Of a stretch of DNA of 64,000 nucleotides, positions 46,200 to 54,000 are shown piece after piece. Location of the stretch: positions 10,931-74,930 of the forward strand of contig CAVQCA010000082.1 of assembly GCA_963710815.1 (NCBI GenBank). The letters run 5' to 3'. The notes beneath the pieces were generated by a model. The model was not told the DNA's origin, searched no databases, and worked only from the letters and a program-made list of their open reading frames with translations. Source of the DNA: CAVQCA01 sp963710815. Its GTDB lineage: Bacteria; Pseudomonadota; Gammaproteobacteria; UBA9214. Position 1 is the first letter of the stretch; each line of letters opens with the position of its first letter. The position numbers and the translations under genes are program-made.

Positions 46200-46469
46200 T
46201 CAGATGGCCATGATAACGTCGGTGCAATCGACCAGGTCCTGGTAGATCGCATCGAGCTGCGCCCGGCTGGTGGCGCGAACCACAATCGTCACCGAGGTGT
46301 AGTTGCCCTGTGCGCTGTCGCGCGTGTGGATTTTGCCCTCGCTGATGTCGGGTGCGTGCCGGCGCACGATTTCGACCACCGTGAGGTCCAGGCCGCAACC
46401 CGCCCGTCCCATCGCCTTGATGGGAAAGTCGCAGGGGAAATCAAACAGGGTGTCGTCTTCGTGGCTCAT
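46200..46469 (-). CDS. ybeD: DUF493 family protein YbeD
   Basis: The 89-residue protein matches the DUF493/YbeD family: LFDFPCDFPIKAMGRA, HAPDISEGKIHTRDSAQGNYTSVTIVVRATSRAQLDAIYQDL and the C-terminal VIMAI. It has an ACT/alpha-beta plait-like fold and possibly regulates lipoate attachment, but its role is unproven. The start at 46469 is favoured; the frame reaching 46628 extends beyond the family length. Confidence 0.92.
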   Translation of the reverse strand: MSHEDDTLFDFPCDFPIKAMGRAGCGLDLTVVEIVRRHAPDISEGKIHTRDSAQGNYTSVTIVVRATSRAQLDAIYQDLVDCTDVIMAI

Positions 46470-46539
46470 ATTCGACGGTGCGCTATACAGGTGCAGCCCA
46501 GCCGCTATCTTAACGCGTCGGAGCCTGTAGCGATAAGGT

Positions 46540-47085
46540 TCAACTGCAAAGCGGGTTGATTTCATTAATCCTGCAAAGGTAATACATCCCCCTGATGAGG
46601 AGGAAAAACAGCAGGGCGAGGAGTGCAATGATAAAGAACCGGATCAGCACCGGGTAGGCCTGCTCCTCCCGGTTGATCCAGGTGTGGCCGCAACTCCGGC
46701 AGGCCATGGTGACGCTGCTGTAGGGCAGCGGCAGCGATGACAGCCACACGATGAACAGGGAAAGCCGTCCACTGCGCCTGATGGGGGTGATGTCCTCGGA
46801 ACCACACGCGGGACAGGTGGGCCGTGGTTCCGCGTCCTCTTTTCCGGTTTCCTCCACCAGTGTTTCATAGTCGCCGGCCTGCTCCTGCCGGAGGATTTCC
46901 CCTGCCTGTTGCACGTCCTCCGGCCTTACCTGCAGCTTGACGCCGCCCAGTGCCGTGGAGAGAAACCAGTTGGCCCAGATATGGTGTTCATGCGCCACCC
47001 AGGTTTCGATGCCTTCCGCCTGCAGTCGGCCGCGTACGATATGCGCCTCCAGCGGGTTGGTGAACGTGGCGATCGTTATCAGCAT
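46540..47085 (-). CDS. DUF2007 and zinc-ribbon membrane protein
   Basis: The 181-residue protein begins with a DUF2007 signal-transducing-like domain (TIATFTNPLEAHIVRGRLQAEGIETWVAHEHHI) and an ALGGVKLQVRPEDVQQAGEIL helix. A CPACGSEDITPI / CRSCGHTWIN zinc-ribbon pair lies in the middle, and one strong transmembrane helix (IIALLALLFFLLIRGMYYL) near the end. DUF2007 may bind small effectors. I cannot assign a role. It is 70 bp away from ybeD in the same direction. Confidence 0.82.
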   Translation of the reverse strand: MLITIATFTNPLEAHIVRGRLQAEGIETWVAHEHHIWANWFLSTALGGVKLQVRPEDVQQAGEILRQEQAGDYETLVEETGKEDAEPRPTCPACGSEDITPIRRSGRLSLFIVWLSSLPLPYSSVTMACRSCGHTWINREEQAYPVLIRFFIIALLALLFFLLIRGMYYLCRINEINPLCS

Positions 47086-47133
47086 GAGGCGGGGTCGTGC
47101 TCCCCGTAGAGAACCGGACTGCGTCGTATGATG

Positions 47134-47715
47134 TCAGGGCCTGGCCGGAATGGCGCTGATGACGCGACGCCCTGGCCTTCCGGCGCCGTGCCCTGGTTGC
47201 GGGCGGCCGGGCTGTCCCGGCCAGTAGCCGGGCTGATCGGGCCAATGCCCGGGCCGACCCGGTCGATCGCCGGGGCGCCAGGGTCTGTTGCCATGCCCGG
47301 GACCGTAGCCCGGGTAGCCGGGATAAACCGGCAGGTATCCGAAATCAGGCTCCGAATAGGTCTCGGGCGTTTGCATGGCTGCCCGGGCTTCGACCCTGGC
47401 GCGCATGGCCTCCGCCTCGGCCTGCCGGCGTTCCGCCTCGAGTTTCTCGTTCTCCAGTCGGCGTCTTTCCATGCGTTCCGCCTGTCGAATGACGGAATAG
47501 TAATCGTCATGGTCCGACGGCGGTGGCGGCAGGGGCCTGAGTTCGATCATGGCGGGCCGGACCGCCGGGTCCGACGGCGGGGTTTCGCTGAAATGGGTAA
47601 CGCCGTGAGGATCGGTCCAGCTATAGACCACGCCCGCCAGTGCCTGCGTTTGCGGCATCCCTGCCAGCCAGCAGCAGGTGATGAGGAGAAGTCGCTTCAC
47701 GAGAGATGTCATCAT
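47134..47715 (-). CDS. DUF4124 domain secreted protein with Pro/Gly-rich tail
   Basis: The 193-residue protein has a signal peptide (KRLLLITCCWLAGMPQTQALA) and the DUF4124 motif VVYSWTDPHGVTHFSETPPSDP. A charged coiled-coil segment (about 75-112, RQAERMERRRLENEKLEAERRQAEAEAM) follows, then a Tyr/Pro/Gly-rich tail of PGYPGYGPG and RPGRPGHWPDQPGYW repeats. DUF4124 proteins are periplasmic or cell-surface and mostly uncharacterised. Confidence 0.85.
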   Translation of the reverse strand: MMTSLVKRLLLITCCWLAGMPQTQALAGVVYSWTDPHGVTHFSETPPSDPAVRPAMIELRPLPPPPSDHDDYYSVIRQAERMERRRLENEKLEAERRQAEAEAMRARVEARAAMQTPETYSEPDFGYLPVYPGYPGYGPGHGNRPWRPGDRPGRPGHWPDQPGYWPGQPGRPQPGHGAGRPGRRVISAIPARP

Positions 47716-47762
47716 AATGAGTGGGTCTTGGCCTTATTATGAGTTCCCTGCAATTATAGTCC

Positions 47763-48965
47763 TCAGAAATGCCGTTCGAGGGCGATTTGCAGGTAATCGT
47801 CATCCCGGTAGGCATACAACGGGTCACTGGATGAGATATGCGAGAAGGCGCGGGCCTCTGCATCGATGGTCCAGTTCTCGCCGATACGGCGACTGGCCTC
47901 CAGATTCCAGGTCACGCCGCTGCCATCGCGGTCGGCGATCACCCCGACCAGCAGTTCGGTCGAGGGAATGTCGTTCAGCGTCAGGCGCAGGCCGACCATG
48001 ATGTCGTCTTCAAACGGTGTCGGCGCCTCTTCGTCACGGGTATCGTAATGGTATTCCGCGATGTATCCGAGGTCGGCCGCCGTATCGAACACCCCGACCC
48101 GGGTGTACTCGAAACCGCCGACCATGGACTGGTAGCGACCGCCCTGGCCGCTGCGCGTCAGCGCCTCCAGCTTCCACAGCCAGGAACCCTTGGTCGCCTG
48201 CAGGTCGAGGCTGGTCTGTTTGATGAGGTCATACCGGGGTATCAGTACCGGCTTGCCGGAATCGTCGGTTCCGGGGAAAAGACGCGGATCACGGGCCGTG
48301 CCGATGAACTGTGCTACACCGATATCCCAGTCGCCGATGTAATCCGACCAGCGGATGGCGTAATCCACGTGCTTCTGCCTGGCTCCGGATTCGTACTCCG
48401 CATTGCTGGTGTCGACCCGCGGTATGGTGCGCAAGCGTCCGTTTCTGCCGGGAAAGGTGCGTTCGCGAAACCAGGGAAGCACGAACAGATCGAGATTGCC
48501 CCAGTCGCGCACCAGGGTGAGATTGACCATGGGCTGGCCCAGTTTGTCTTCCTGATCGATATTCTCGACCAGGTCGGTCTGGTTGATGATGTCGACCAGA
48601 TGCTGTGATTCCGCGACGCCCCAGAATACCTTGCTGATCCCGGCGCGCAATTCCCAGCTATCGCTGGCCTTCAGCCAGACCAGTTCACGCACATCACCGT
48701 GCGTTCGTTTGCCATCGTGCTGGTCCCAGCGGTAGAAGGGCTCGATGGTAAGACTCTGCTTTCCGTCGGACCATGCGCTGTAGTACTCGGGCTGGAATGC
48801 CAGCGAGACGCCGCTGCCCGCCTGCGTCGGATCTGCGGGACTGTGCGGAAACAGCCGGACTTCGGACTGGGCATAACCGGACCACTCGCCCGCCTGCAGC
48901 AGGCCGTGTTGGCAGAGCAGCGCCAGCAGCAGGCACAGGCGGGGGCGAAGCGGTGTGATTTGCAT
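47763..48965 (-). CDS. Outer-membrane beta-barrel protein
   Basis: The 400-residue protein has a signal peptide (LRPRLCLLLALLCQHGLLQA) and a mature chain of amphipathic strands, such as TIEPFYRWDQHDG, YAIRWSDYIGDWDIG and GLRLTLNDIPSTELLVGVI, ending in Phe, the BAM signal of outer-membrane barrels. Recurring aromatic girdles and acidic loops suggest a porin-like or lipid-binding barrel, but I cannot name the family. Start 48965 (MQITPLRPRL) is better placed for a signal peptide than 49004. Confidence 0.75.
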   Translation of the reverse strand: MQITPLRPRLCLLLALLCQHGLLQAGEWSGYAQSEVRLFPHSPADPTQAGSGVSLAFQPEYYSAWSDGKQSLTIEPFYRWDQHDGKRTHGDVRELVWLKASDSWELRAGISKVFWGVAESQHLVDIINQTDLVENIDQEDKLGQPMVNLTLVRDWGNLDLFVLPWFRERTFPGRNGRLRTIPRVDTSNAEYESGARQKHVDYAIRWSDYIGDWDIGVAQFIGTARDPRLFPGTDDSGKPVLIPRYDLIKQTSLDLQATKGSWLWKLEALTRSGQGGRYQSMVGGFEYTRVGVFDTAADLGYIAEYHYDTRDEEAPTPFEDDIMVGLRLTLNDIPSTELLVGVIADRDGSGVTWNLEASRRIGENWTIDAEARAFSHISSSDPLYAYRDDDYLQIALERHF

Positions 48966-49142
48966 CGTGCCGGTCGTGTTTTCCTGTGCAGCTTCCGGCC
49001 GCACCGCTGCGCGTGCCGTGCCGTCTGCATGTCATAGAAAAGGCTTGGAAATCCCGTTAAAGGCTCATCATACGGTGGCCGATACGCCATTCATAGTGCA
49101 GCTATTCGACTGTTCTACGGTCCGCACCATGGGGGGTGAAAC

Positions 49143-49325
49143 ATGAGTGTTGCAACTCACGACTCGGTTCTCGGCAAACGCAAGAGCGGTAAGGGCAAAG
49201 GCCGCCGCAAGGGTGTAGCCTCACTGAAGGCGCTGCGCCGGGCGCTTGCGCGGCGGCGGCTCGAGGAAATGCGCGAAGAGGAAGACCTCAAAGCACAGAT
49301 CTACGACGTGCTGGCCGACGAATAG
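49143..49325 (+). CDS. Small basic protein
   Basis: The 60-residue protein is highly basic in its first 38 residues (GKRKSGKGKGRRKGVASLKALRRALARRRLEEM) and acidic at the end (REEEDLKAQIYDVLADE). It has a good SD (GGGGTGAA). It could be a small nucleic-acid-binding or PA3496-like protein, but no domain is certain. It starts divergently from the outer-membrane barrel gene. Confidence 0.6.
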   Translation: MSVATHDSVLGKRKSGKGKGRRKGVASLKALRRALARRRLEEMREEEDLKAQIYDVLADE

Positions 49326-49451
49326 ACCCAACCCCCCCGGATTTCATACCCTCACGTCAGTCTCGTTCAGCGGCTGGTCTGGCGCGCAAACGACACCGTT
49401 CCTGCATCATTCCCGAATGCCGTGTGTGTGCAATGCGGCTAGAATGCTGAC

Positions 49452-49826
49452 ATGGCTTCCCGCACTCTGACATTGCGCTGCGACGTTGCGATCAGCGACC
49501 TGCTGTGTCGCGCGATCCGCGAGTATGCACATGCCGCCTATCCCGAGGGTGGATCGGATTGTGCGCAGGTGGCGCGTTACACGCTGCTCGAGGCCGCAGC
49601 GGCCATCGATGCGGCAATCACCACGGATCATGGTGAGGCGGTCATCAGCCGGCGCCTGCGAACCACCCTGAAGGCAGCCATTGACTACTATTTCGATCGC
49701 CTGGATGCCGCATCGGGTACCGGCTCGGTTCACCAGCGGGCCGTGTTTGCCGGACTCCTCAGGGGCGAGCCGCTGTCCCGTGCGGCGCTGGACGCCGCCT
49801 TGGCGGCTGATGGCGGGAGTTCCTAG
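49452..49826 (+). CDS. Hypothetical protein
   Basis: The 124-residue protein appears all-helical and soluble: ISDLLCRAIREYAHAAYPEGGSDCAQVARYTLLEAAAAIDAAI and RRLRTTLKAAIDYYFDRLDAASG. It has two cysteines and no membrane segment. No recognised family. It ends 6 bp from the converging next gene. Confidence 0.6.
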   Translation: MASRTLTLRCDVAISDLLCRAIREYAHAAYPEGGSDCAQVARYTLLEAAAAIDAAITTDHGEAVISRRLRTTLKAAIDYYFDRLDAASGTGSVHQRAVFAGLLRGEPLSRAALDAALAADGGSS

Positions 49827-49832
49827 CAACGA

Positions 49833-50114
49833 TTACTCGATCCATTTCTCCAAAGCCGCGATGATCTTCTCGGCCTGATCCTTGCTGGAGATATTGAACT
49901 TGGATTTCTGCTGGTACTCGCCCCCCCGTTTCTGGTAGCGGCGAATCGAATATTTGTCCGGACCATACTGCTGTTTCGCACGGTCCCAGTCCTGGTACCG
50001 GAAAATGATCGTGCACCAGGCGCCCTTGGTGAGAATTTCCTTGTCCAGTTCCTTGACGGTTTCGATGCCGTCCTCTTCGTAGGTTACTGTCAGTTCATCG
50101 GGGGTTGAGGCCAT
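49833..50114 (-). CDS. Conserved small protein
   Basis: The 93-residue soluble protein has a beta-rich core: ELTVTYEEDGIETVKELDKEILTKGAWCTIIFRYQDWDRAKQQYG, KYSIRRYQKRGGEYQQKSKFNISSKDQAEKII. The WCTIIFRYQDWDR and RRYQKRGGEY stretches look conserved in kind with small uncharacterised proteins of chemolithotrophic proteobacteria (recollection, not a search). No catalytic motif is visible. Confidence 0.7.
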   Translation of the reverse strand: MASTPDELTVTYEEDGIETVKELDKEILTKGAWCTIIFRYQDWDRAKQQYGPDKYSIRRYQKRGGEYQQKSKFNISSKDQAEKIIAALEKWIE

Positions 50115-50312
50115 GCCAAGCTCCGGATTGGTGTCGATAGCGGGAAACCGGCAATAACGCCGGTTGCTGGGGCGGCCATCATACGGAATTCTTCGGCGGG
50201 CGGAAGTGCGTCGCTATAATTATATTAAATTCATCGGGTTACCGGCCCCGTCCCTGGCAATATAACGGGCGGTACCGCTTGTGCCGATGCCGGCCGGTAA
50301 CGAGAGGCCGCT

Positions 50313-50498
50313 TCAGGTTTCCCATGGGGTTTGTTGCGGGACCTCCACGGGCTGGCCGGGCGGTATTTCCGCTGGCGGTTCGGGCGTGGATTCAGGCGGC
50401 CCTTCGGGCGGGATACCGGGGGGCAGCTCCTCCGGTGGTTTCTCCGGCGGTGTTCCCGGCGGGATCTCCGGTTCATCAGGCTGGTTGTGAAGGCGCAT
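50313..50498 (-). CDS. Proline-rich small protein
   Basis: The 61-residue product is built on a PPExP/PPGxP pattern, with alternating EIPPGTPPEKPPEEL and GPPESTPEPPAEIPP. It carries about 25 prolines and many Glu, no hydrophobic segment, and is likely a disordered extended chain. The start at 50498 has a GGAG site. I keep it as a probable gene because its codon use and polarity are sensible and the complementary strand has an unstable frame. Confidence 0.5.
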   Translation of the reverse strand: MRLHNQPDEPEIPPGTPPEKPPEELPPGIPPEGPPESTPEPPAEIPPGQPVEVPQQTPWET

Positions 50499-50585
50499 GA
50501 CGGATCTCCTCTGTGTCGGAAGTTGTTGTCGTTGCAGGGCCCGGCAACTGTTGTCCTGTCGAAGGGGAGGCCATGGACGCGGGTG

Positions 50586-53042
50586 TCAGGGGAACGTTAA
50601 TGCCGCCACCAGGTACAACAGCAAGGCCGAGATGATGACAACCGTAAAGCCAAACTGGATCGCAAGCAAGGACGCCATGACGGCGCTCACGACCGAAGCG
50701 CAGCCGTTGATGCCCCACGCCCAGGGTATGAATCCCGGCATTTCGGCGCCGATACGCTCCAGCCCGAGGGGAAACGGCATGCCCATGCAGAAGGCCAGCG
50801 GTGCAATCAGCAGAATGCTGACAATCACCCGTAACGCCAGGGGCAAGATCATCAGGCTGTCGCACAACGGGCCGAGCAGGAAACTGTAGGCGATCCCCAG
50901 CCCGATGATGCCGGCCACGGCCTTGCCGGCGAGTCGGGACGGCCTGGCGGTCTTCTTGCGGAAATGCGCGATCGAGGCGCTGCCCAGTCCGGCAAATAGC
51001 AGGAAGGCGGTCAGTACCGTGGCCACGGCATAGAGCGGGTGATCCAGAAACAGGATGAATGTCTGGATGAACGCGATCTCGATGAACAGGAACGCCAGCC
51101 CGATGGCGAAAAAATACACCACGATGCGGTCGCGCCGGAGGGGAAATGACTGTGCCGTCGGCTCCCATCGTCGCAATCCCAGCGGCAGCAGGATGAACAG
51201 CCCGCTGATGAGCGCCGCCTGCAGGAGTGTCGCCACCATCACCAGGTACCCCGACTCCAGCAGCGGCAGGCCGCCCTGCCCGCGCAGGGCCAGAATCTCG
51301 GGTAAAACTGCCCATTTGAAAAAGTGAAAGAAATAGGGCCGGTCATCCGTGGCCGGCTCGATATTGAATTTGTAGCGCGCCATGAAGCCCGCGGCGTCGC
51401 CGCCATTCAGCGCCGTGGCGGCCTGGAAGAAATACGGTTGCTCCAGGACATTGATTTGATTGGCCTCGGTTTCCGTCATGCCCGGATACCAGGCGACGTC
51501 GAAGGCCCGCGCCGCGCAAAAGGCGCGCAGGTCCGCGATTTCTCGTGCGGTGAATACGCCGTTTTTGACCAGCAGCGTGCCTGTCTGCCAGCTGCGGATC
51601 AGGGCAAGCTGGCGCTGCGGTGTGGCGACGCCGGCTTCCCGCAGCGCGCGCAGCGCCGTGGCATAGAGCTTGAGCGAATCGCGCGGCGGCAGTTTGATCC
51701 AGCGGCTGATGGCGAGATAGCCCCCCGGGTTAAGCCGTTGCAGGTAGTCCTGCAGGGCCTCGACGGTGTAGAGGTAGTTCTCGTTCAGGGAATAGAGGCC
51801 GGCGCTGGAGGCGCCGAACGCATCCAGCAGGCTGATCTGTATCAGGTCGTAGCGTTCGCGGCTTTCCCTGATGAAGCCGCGCGCATCGGCACTGTGCACA
51901 CTGACACCCGGGCGCTGATAGAGTTGTCCTGAATACTTGCCAAAGTCGTTGCTGACGAGTTCGATCACCTGGGGGTTGAGTTCGACCGCATCGATCCTCG
52001 GCACGTCGTGATTGAGCGCCTGCTGAACCTCGGCTCCGCCGCCGGCGCCCAGTACCAGTACCTGTTCCGGCTCTGCCAGATAATAGGGCAGGGCCGAGGT
52101 CAGCCAGTCCAGGTAAGGCAATGGCTTGTGCCCGGGATTGTGGTTGATCGCGGTCATGCTGTCCGCGTCGGTGAACAGGCCGAGCTGTTCGGGGATCGGG
52201 GTATCGGCGTAGAGGCTGAGTCCCGGCGCATGTCGCAGCGGGACACGCCGGCTGTCCACCACTGTCAACAGGCCGAGCGGGCTGGAGCGTTCATCGATGA
52301 TCCGCGTGCCGCCGATGCGCAGCGTCTGGGGCAGTCCCTTGTAGGGTGAGATCTGCAGTTCGAGCCACGCGCCCGGCAGGCTGATCAGCACAGTCGCCCC
52401 CAGCAGCGCCAGCAACGGCCAGCGGCGCTGCGTCATCTGCAGTTCCCGGCTCGCGACAAGCGCGGCCAGCAGTCCAAGCGCACCGATGATCTGCAGGGCG
52501 GTGCCGGGGAAGACCACGAACAGCAGCAGGACGATGCCCAGGCTGCCGGCGCCGGCTCCCAGCAGGTCGGCTGCATAAATCCGTGGCACGTCTTTCCGGA
52601 AACGGGTGAGCGCCAGCGCAATGCCGTTGGCCGCGAAGAAGAACGGCAGCGACAGGAGCAGGTAGAGCATCAGCAGGCGCAACGGCTGGTGCCAGTCCCA
52701 GAGCACTTCCTCGGCATTGAAGGGTATCCGCTGGGCGAGCAGACCGCACGCCACGGCGGACAGGCCGAACAGCATCAGGCATGACCAGTAGACACGCTCG
52801 AAACGCCGCAGCAGGGCCGGACCCGCCAGGGCGATAAACGTGCCACTGGCGCCATAGCCCAGAAGCGCCAGGCTGATGATCATGTAGGCGAAATGATGCC
52901 ACTGGATGATCGAGAACAGTCGCATCAGCAGCACTTCGTAAGCCAGCGCCGCGGCCGAAACCAGCGCCACCGAAACAACGGGCAGCGGACGGCGGCTGGT
53001 ACGGGAGGTCACGGGCAAACCGGCATCACGGGGGCGGTGCAT
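50586..53042 (-). CDS. Membrane-embedded spermidine-synthase-like protein
   Basis: The 818-residue protein joins a polytopic membrane region (helices in about residues 20-225) to a spermidine-synthase/Rossmann methyltransferase-like domain (about 300-560) with VLVLGAGGGAEVQQAL, DAVELNPQVIEL and YDLIQISLLDAFGASSAGLYS, followed by more helices (about 620-815). Such MFS-like spermidine-synthase fusions are common but of unknown substrate. The strong GGAGGC SD sets the start. It precedes the exported PCMT gene on the same strand. Confidence 0.87.
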   Translation of the reverse strand: MHRPRDAGLPVTSRTSRRPLPVVSVALVSAAALAYEVLLMRLFSIIQWHHFAYMIISLALLGYGASGTFIALAGPALLRRFERVYWSCLMLFGLSAVACGLLAQRIPFNAEEVLWDWHQPLRLLMLYLLLSLPFFFAANGIALALTRFRKDVPRIYAADLLGAGAGSLGIVLLLFVVFPGTALQIIGALGLLAALVASRELQMTQRRWPLLALLGATVLISLPGAWLELQISPYKGLPQTLRIGGTRIIDERSSPLGLLTVVDSRRVPLRHAPGLSLYADTPIPEQLGLFTDADSMTAINHNPGHKPLPYLDWLTSALPYYLAEPEQVLVLGAGGGAEVQQALNHDVPRIDAVELNPQVIELVSNDFGKYSGQLYQRPGVSVHSADARGFIRESRERYDLIQISLLDAFGASSAGLYSLNENYLYTVEALQDYLQRLNPGGYLAISRWIKLPPRDSLKLYATALRALREAGVATPQRQLALIRSWQTGTLLVKNGVFTAREIADLRAFCAARAFDVAWYPGMTETEANQINVLEQPYFFQAATALNGGDAAGFMARYKFNIEPATDDRPYFFHFFKWAVLPEILALRGQGGLPLLESGYLVMVATLLQAALISGLFILLPLGLRRWEPTAQSFPLRRDRIVVYFFAIGLAFLFIEIAFIQTFILFLDHPLYAVATVLTAFLLFAGLGSASIAHFRKKTARPSRLAGKAVAGIIGLGIAYSFLLGPLCDSLMILPLALRVIVSILLIAPLAFCMGMPFPLGLERIGAEMPGFIPWAWGINGCASVVSAVMASLLAIQFGFTVVIISALLLYLVAALTFP

Positions 53043-53060
53043 CGCCTGCCTCCGAACGGG

Positions 53061-53843
53061 CTAGTGCGTTCCCGTCAGCGGCACGAATCGAACCGGCAGA
53101 ATCTGACGGGTGGTGACCTTGCCGGCGGCGTCCTTTTCCACCAGCAGCAATTGCTGGACCATGAATCGGCTGCCCACGGGTATGATCATGCGCCCGCCGT
53201 TCTTCAGCTGCCTGATCAGTGGCGGGGGGATATGGCTGGCCGCCGCCGTCACCACGATGGCGTCGAACGGCGCCTGTTCCTCCCAGCCGTAGTAGCCGTC
53301 GCCTATGCGCGCCTCGATATTACTGTAACCCAGGCGCTGCAGATTCCGGCGGGCCTGTACGCCCAGCTCCTCGATGATCTCGATGGTGTAAACCTCTCCG
53401 CCCAGTTCTCCCAGGATGGCCGCCTGGTAGCCGGAGCCGGTGCCGATCTCCAGCACGCGTTGTCCGGGTTCGAATTTCAGCAGGTCGGTCATGATCGCCA
53501 CGATGTAGGGCTGGGAGATGGTCTGTCCGTGGCCGATCGGCAGGGGCCGGTTTTCGTAAGCCACATCCCGCAATTCATCGGGTACCAGCTCATGGCGCGG
53601 TACCGTCGCCATGGCTTCAAGCACCCTCGGGTCCAGCGCCTCCCTGTCGAGCGCCTCGCTGGTCAGGCGGACATCCGCCGCAATTTCCTCCAGCATGGCC
53701 TGCCGCGCCGCACTGTACGGATCATCACCGGTTCCCGGCGCACCGCATGCCGCGCTCGTGGCGTAGAGCATGACAATCAGTGCTCCGTACGCGGTGAGCA
53801 TGGATATCAATGAACCGTGAAATATGTCTTTCATGAGCTTCAT
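53061..53843 (-). CDS. Exported protein-L-isoaspartate O-methyltransferase
   Basis: The 260-residue PCMT uses SAM to methylate isoaspartyl residues of damaged proteins, starting repair. Motifs are HELVPDELRDVAYENRPLPIGHGQTISQPYIVAIM, VLEIGTGSGYQAAIL and the C-terminal GGRMIIPVG. Unlike cytoplasmic Pcm it has an N-terminal hydrophobic segment (ISMLTAYGALIVMLYATSAACGA), a signal peptide with a possible Ala-Cys lipobox, so it should be periplasmic or membrane-anchored. Start 53843 or 53834. A periplasmic SAM enzyme is unusual because SAM is not normally available there. Confidence 0.88.
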   Translation of the reverse strand: MKLMKDIFHGSLISMLTAYGALIVMLYATSAACGAPGTGDDPYSAARQAMLEEIAADVRLTSEALDREALDPRVLEAMATVPRHELVPDELRDVAYENRPLPIGHGQTISQPYIVAIMTDLLKFEPGQRVLEIGTGSGYQAAILGELGGEVYTIEIIEELGVQARRNLQRLGYSNIEARIGDGYYGWEEQAPFDAIVVTAAASHIPPPLIRQLKNGGRMIIPVGSRFMVQQLLLVEKDAAGKVTTRQILPVRFVPLTGTH

Positions 53844-54000
53844 TTCTGTCTACAGCATAGTGCATGCCTTCGCGTTCGCTGTTGATGCATATCAGGCAAT
53901 CAGGTTCTCCGGCACGACACCCCGGCGCCATTAGCGCGATTGTTCTGTCACGGCTATAGTAATGGTTGTCCGGACAACCCCGACCCGCCAGTGCCAGATC

